Source: Bacteroidota bacterium (GTDB lineage: Bacteria; Bacteroidota; Bacteroidia; Chitinophagales; LD1). From it: a stretch of 64,000 bases of DNA. The translations under genes and the position numbers were made by a program. Of this stretch, positions 61,531 through 64,000 are shown one piece after another. The notes below the pieces were generated by a model, which did no database searches, was not told the DNA's origin, and was given only the letters and a program-made list of their open reading frames with translations. Location: the NCBI GenBank assembly GCA_947475165.1, contig CANJLD010000009.1, positions 87,978 through 151,977 on the forward strand. The letters are read 5' to 3'. Numbering within the stretch: the first letter of the stretch is position 1; the number at the start of each line of letters is the position of its first letter.

Positions 61531-62931
61531 ATGAAAAAACGCCACCTCCAGCTTTATCCCCTAATCATATTACCCCTCATAGCGGTCATTCTTTTTCTGC
61601 TTTGGCAGGGGAAAAAATTAGAAGCGGATAATCTCATTTCGACTATAACCAATGCCGGTTCGCAAAGCCATTTTGTAGAAAGCACCAAGCACCCGCTCTC
61701 TATTATGCTATTACAGATTGTAGTAATACTCTCGGTGGCTCGACTGGTTGGCTATATTTTTCAACGCATTGGCCAGCAATCGGTAATAGGTGAAATTACC
61801 GCAGGAATTATTCTAGGCCCTTCGCTACTAGGCTGGTTAATGCCGGGCATTTTCGGATTTCTTTTCCCCATATCCTCTTTACCAAACTTGCAACTGCTTA
61901 GCCAAATAGGGCTAGTGTTGTTCATGTTCATTATAGGAATGGAACTGGATATCAATACGCTCAAGAGTCGAGCATCGGAAGCTATTTTAGTAAGCCACGT
62001 AAGCATTGTGTTTCCGTATTTTCTAGGTGTGGGGCTAGCGTATTTTCTTTACGAGAGTTACGCGCCAAGCAATATTTCGTTTGTAGCCTTTGGTCTTTTT
62101 ATGGGTATTGCCATGAGCATTACAGCATTTCCTGTATTAGCGCGAATTTTAAAAGAGCGAAACATTACCAAAACTCCCGCAGGCAGCATGGCAATTATCA
62201 GCGCAGCTATTGGCGATGTAAGTGCTTGGTGTATTCTTCCTTTTGTAATTGCCATTGCTCGTGCCGGGGATATTTCGAACGCATGGTTTTCAATACTGCT
62301 TACCGGTATATATGTATTAGTAATGCTGTTTGGTGTTCGCCCTATATTGAGCAAATTGAGTCAACGGTTTTATGCCGAAGGGAACTTACATTCTACATTC
62401 ACGGCAATTGTGTTTTTAATTCTTCTTGCATCGGCTTATGTGGCAGAAGTAATTGGCATACATGCTCTATTCGGTGCTTTTTTAGCTGGTGCTATTATGC
62501 CTAACAATTTTTCTCTACGAAATCTTTTTACAGAACGTATAGAAGATGTAAGCACATTTTTATTGATGCCGCTGTTTTTTGCTTTTACCGGTTTACGCAC
62601 CCAAATTGGTTTGCTTAACGACTCGCAGTTATGGCTCATCTGTTCAGTTATTATTTTTTTAGCAGTAGCCGGAAAACTCATCGGCAGCGCGTTTGCATCA
62701 AGGCTTGTTGGTTATTCATTAAAAGATTCATTAAGCATTGGCGTTTTGATGAACACGAGGGGACTAATGGAACTTATTGTGCTAAACATCGGTTACGATT
62801 TAGGAATTCTGAAACCCGAAATTTTTACCATGATGGTGTTTATGGCACTCGCCACCACCTTTATGACAGCTCCCGCATTAAACCTGATTGAAAAGATTTT
62901 TGGAGAGAAAAAGAACTTATCCAGCAGATAA
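61531..62931 (+). CDS. CPA2 family cation:proton antiporter, 466 aa
   Basis: A KefB/NapA-type Na+ or K+/H+ antiporter in the inner membrane, 13 or so helices. Key segments: GQQSVIGEITAGIILGPSLL, FMFIIGMELDINTLKSRA, SAAIGDVSAWCILPF (the Asp of the ion site) and GVLMNTRGLMELIVLNIG. An N-terminal extra helix (LYPLIILPLIAVILFLLW) precedes the core. No TrkA-N regulatory domain follows. I chose ATG 61531 (MKKRHLQLYPL), twelve bases after a GTG at 61519. Confidence 0.92.
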   Translation: MKKRHLQLYPLIILPLIAVILFLLWQGKKLEADNLISTITNAGSQSHFVESTKHPLSIMLLQIVVILSVARLVGYIFQRIGQQSVIGEITAGIILGPSLLGWLMPGIFGFLFPISSLPNLQLLSQIGLVLFMFIIGMELDINTLKSRASEAILVSHVSIVFPYFLGVGLAYFLYESYAPSNISFVAFGLFMGIAMSITAFPVLARILKERNITKTPAGSMAIISAAIGDVSAWCILPFVIAIARAGDISNAWFSILLTGIYVLVMLFGVRPILSKLSQRFYAEGNLHSTFTAIVFLILLASAYVAEVIGIHALFGAFLAGAIMPNNFSLRNLFTERIEDVSTFLLMPLFFAFTGLRTQIGLLNDSQLWLICSVIIFLAVAGKLIGSAFASRLVGYSLKDSLSIGVLMNTRGLMELIVLNIGYDLGILKPEIFTMMVFMALATTFMTAPALNLIEKIFGEKKNLSSR

Positions 62932-62956
62932 CTGTTTCTTTACTACAAACAGTTTT

Positions 62957-63355
62957 ATGAAAAACTTATTACTCTACGGAATTACCACTATAATTTTTTT
63001 CGCCATTGATATGGTTTGGCTCGGTGTAGTTGCGCGTAACCTTTACAAACAAAAACTCGGTTTTATTGTATCGCCCGAAGTAAACTGGGTAGCGGCAATA
63101 ATTTTCTACCTCATTTACATAGGTGGCATTTTGTTTTTTGCTGTATTGCCGGCATCAAAAGAGATGAGTTGGCAAACCGCTTTACTCAACGGAGCATTGC
63201 TTGGTGGCATGTGTTACGCTACTTACGATTTAACCAACATGGCAACTATTGCCAAATGGCCGCTCGAAATTGTAGTAATAGATATAGTTTGGGGAATGGT
63301 GCTTACCGGTAGCGTGGCTATATTGAGTTACTTTGCTTCTGCAAAATTTTTGTAG
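62957..63355 (+). CDS. DUF2177 family membrane protein, 132 aa
   Basis: Four hydrophobic helices with the DUF2177 pattern: FFAIDMVWLGVVARNLYKQK, FYLIYIGGILFFAVLPA, GALLGGMCYATYDLTNMATI and DIVWGMVLTGSVA. Function unknown. The frame opens at 62888 across the antiporter stop; I chose ATG 62957, which begins at the first helix. Likely co-transcribed with the antiporter 25 bp upstream. Confidence 0.88.
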   Translation: MKNLLLYGITTIIFFAIDMVWLGVVARNLYKQKLGFIVSPEVNWVAAIIFYLIYIGGILFFAVLPASKEMSWQTALLNGALLGGMCYATYDLTNMATIAKWPLEIVVIDIVWGMVLTGSVAILSYFASAKFL

Positions 63356-63359
63356 GACT

Positions 63360-64000
63360 CTATTTTATCAAAATCCTTTCAAATTCTCTTTCGGTGCCTG
63401 TAAAAATATTGGCATCGGTGTTTCCGTTTATTCCAAGTAAATCGGCTTTGTCGCTATGCTGCCAGAATAGAAACTGAATACTGTCAATTGGCGTAATTTC
63501 GTTGTGATAGTAATGCGCAATCCAAAACGGGTAGTCTTTAAAATCATCTGCCAGATAATCTTCAATAAAATTCAGGTTGGAATAAATGATAGGCTTCACT
63601 TTGTATTTGGCTTCCACCATGGGTAAAAAATATTTCAGTGAAGCAATTATCTCAGCTTTTGATTTGCCGCGGGTTTCTTCTACATCTACCACCGGAGGCA
63701 AATCACCGGCTTTTAGTTTTACACTCGAAATAAAATTGGCCGCCTGAACTTTAGCATTTCTGTCGGGGAGAAAATAATGATACGCTCCACGCCTAATGTG
63801 ATGGTCGCGCGCATCTTCCCAGTGTTCGTCAAACATATCGTCTTCAATCAGTAAACCTTCGGTAGCTTTTATAAACGCAAAACGAAACTGAATGGTATCG
63901 CCCAACTGGTCAATGGCTTTTAGTTTATCCCAGTTTACATCGCTCTGGTAATGCGAAATATCAATACCGTGAATCTCATAACCCAAAGGAAAATCAGTAG
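63360..64000 (-). CDS. GH25 family lysozyme (5' end beyond window)
   Basis: Glycoside hydrolase family 25 muramidase cleaving peptidoglycan. Start block HGIDISHYQSDVNWDKL with the first catalytic Asp, FAFIKATEG, then PPVVDVEETRG with the catalytic Asp/Glu pair, KPIIYSNLNFIEDYL and the WQHSDKADLLGINGNTDANI end. The minus-strand frame stays open to the window edge (TDFPLGYEIHG), so the N-terminal signal or membrane segment lies outside. Convergent with the DUF2177 gene, 4 bp apart. Confidence 0.92.
   Translation of the reverse strand, partial: TDFPLGYEIHGIDISHYQSDVNWDKLKAIDQLGDTIQFRFAFIKATEGLLIEDDMFDEHWEDARDHHIRRGAYHYFLPDRNAKVQAANFISSVKLKAGDLPPVVDVEETRGKSKAEIIASLKYFLPMVEAKYKVKPIIYSNLNFIEDYLADDFKDYPFWIAHYYHNEITPIDSIQFLFWQHSDKADLLGINGNTDANIFTGTEREFERILIK

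Overview
The window is chromosomal DNA of a Bacteroidota bacterium, most likely of the Chitinophagales/Sphingobacteriales kind. The grounds are secreted proteins with type IX secretion (T9SS) C-terminal sorting domains, a PorP/SprF protein next to a PorE-like OmpA protein, CHU_C-type domains, DUF5808, DUF1761, YkuK and FISUMP proteins, few strong Shine-Dalgarno sites, and promoters that fit TTTG-N19-TAnnTTTG. G+C looks near 42 percent by eye. Genes at both edges are cut: typA at the left and a GH25 lysozyme at the right. I found no rRNA, tRNA, CRISPR array, transposase or prophage.

Layout: 1-7.7 kb holds typA, arginase, glycerol kinase, a DUF1295 membrane protein and a secreted subtilisin. 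8.0-13.6 kb holds an MBOAT/SGNH acyl-transfer pair, serS and a secreted protein built of three copies of one domain. 13.8-19.1 kb is a T9SS/cell-surface cluster (CHU_C protein, PorP/SprF, PorE-like protein with a long Lys/Glu/Pro linker). 19.1-25.7 kb holds radA, a flavin oxidoreductase, lipoproteins, YkuK and the fluoride channel. 25.7-33.3 kb is an exopolysaccharide operon read leftward: asparagine synthase, GT4 glycosyltransferase, Wza-like export lipoprotein, Wzc-like tyrosine kinase with a Gly-Tyr tail, WecA-like initiating transferase. Next come rpoN and asnS. 36.4-38.8 kb is an accessory island with a 21-bp-period repeat array, a frameshifted small gene and a FISUMP lipid-free secreted protein. 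38.9-45.7 kb is mostly core (yidD, rnpA, rpmH, rho, tatC, rpiB). 45.7-51.4 kb holds a giant repeat-bearing subtilisin, a DUF1287 protein and a SulP transporter. 51.8-53.7 kb is a Crp-NmrA-small isomerase-like operon. 53.8-55.0 kb holds a second 21-bp-period array followed by a fibronectin III protein. 55.2-64 kb holds a T9SS esterase, a sterol-desaturase-like protein, YceI, a fused 2-oxoacid dehydrogenase E1, small membrane proteins, a CPA2 antiporter and the lysozyme.

The most unusual observation is that two separate loci (about 36.6 kb and 54.1 kb) share one architecture: 12-13 semi-variable direct repeats in exact 21-bp register, lying directly upstream of, and on the same strand as, a small helical protein gene. 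The two proteins share a similar helical segment ending in a Gly-Phe motif. Other points: rpmH (too short for a usual ORF cut-off) is hidden under the open frame of rnpA, the word ACCGGT is strongly over-represented, and the E1 gene carries micro-repeats inside its coding frame.
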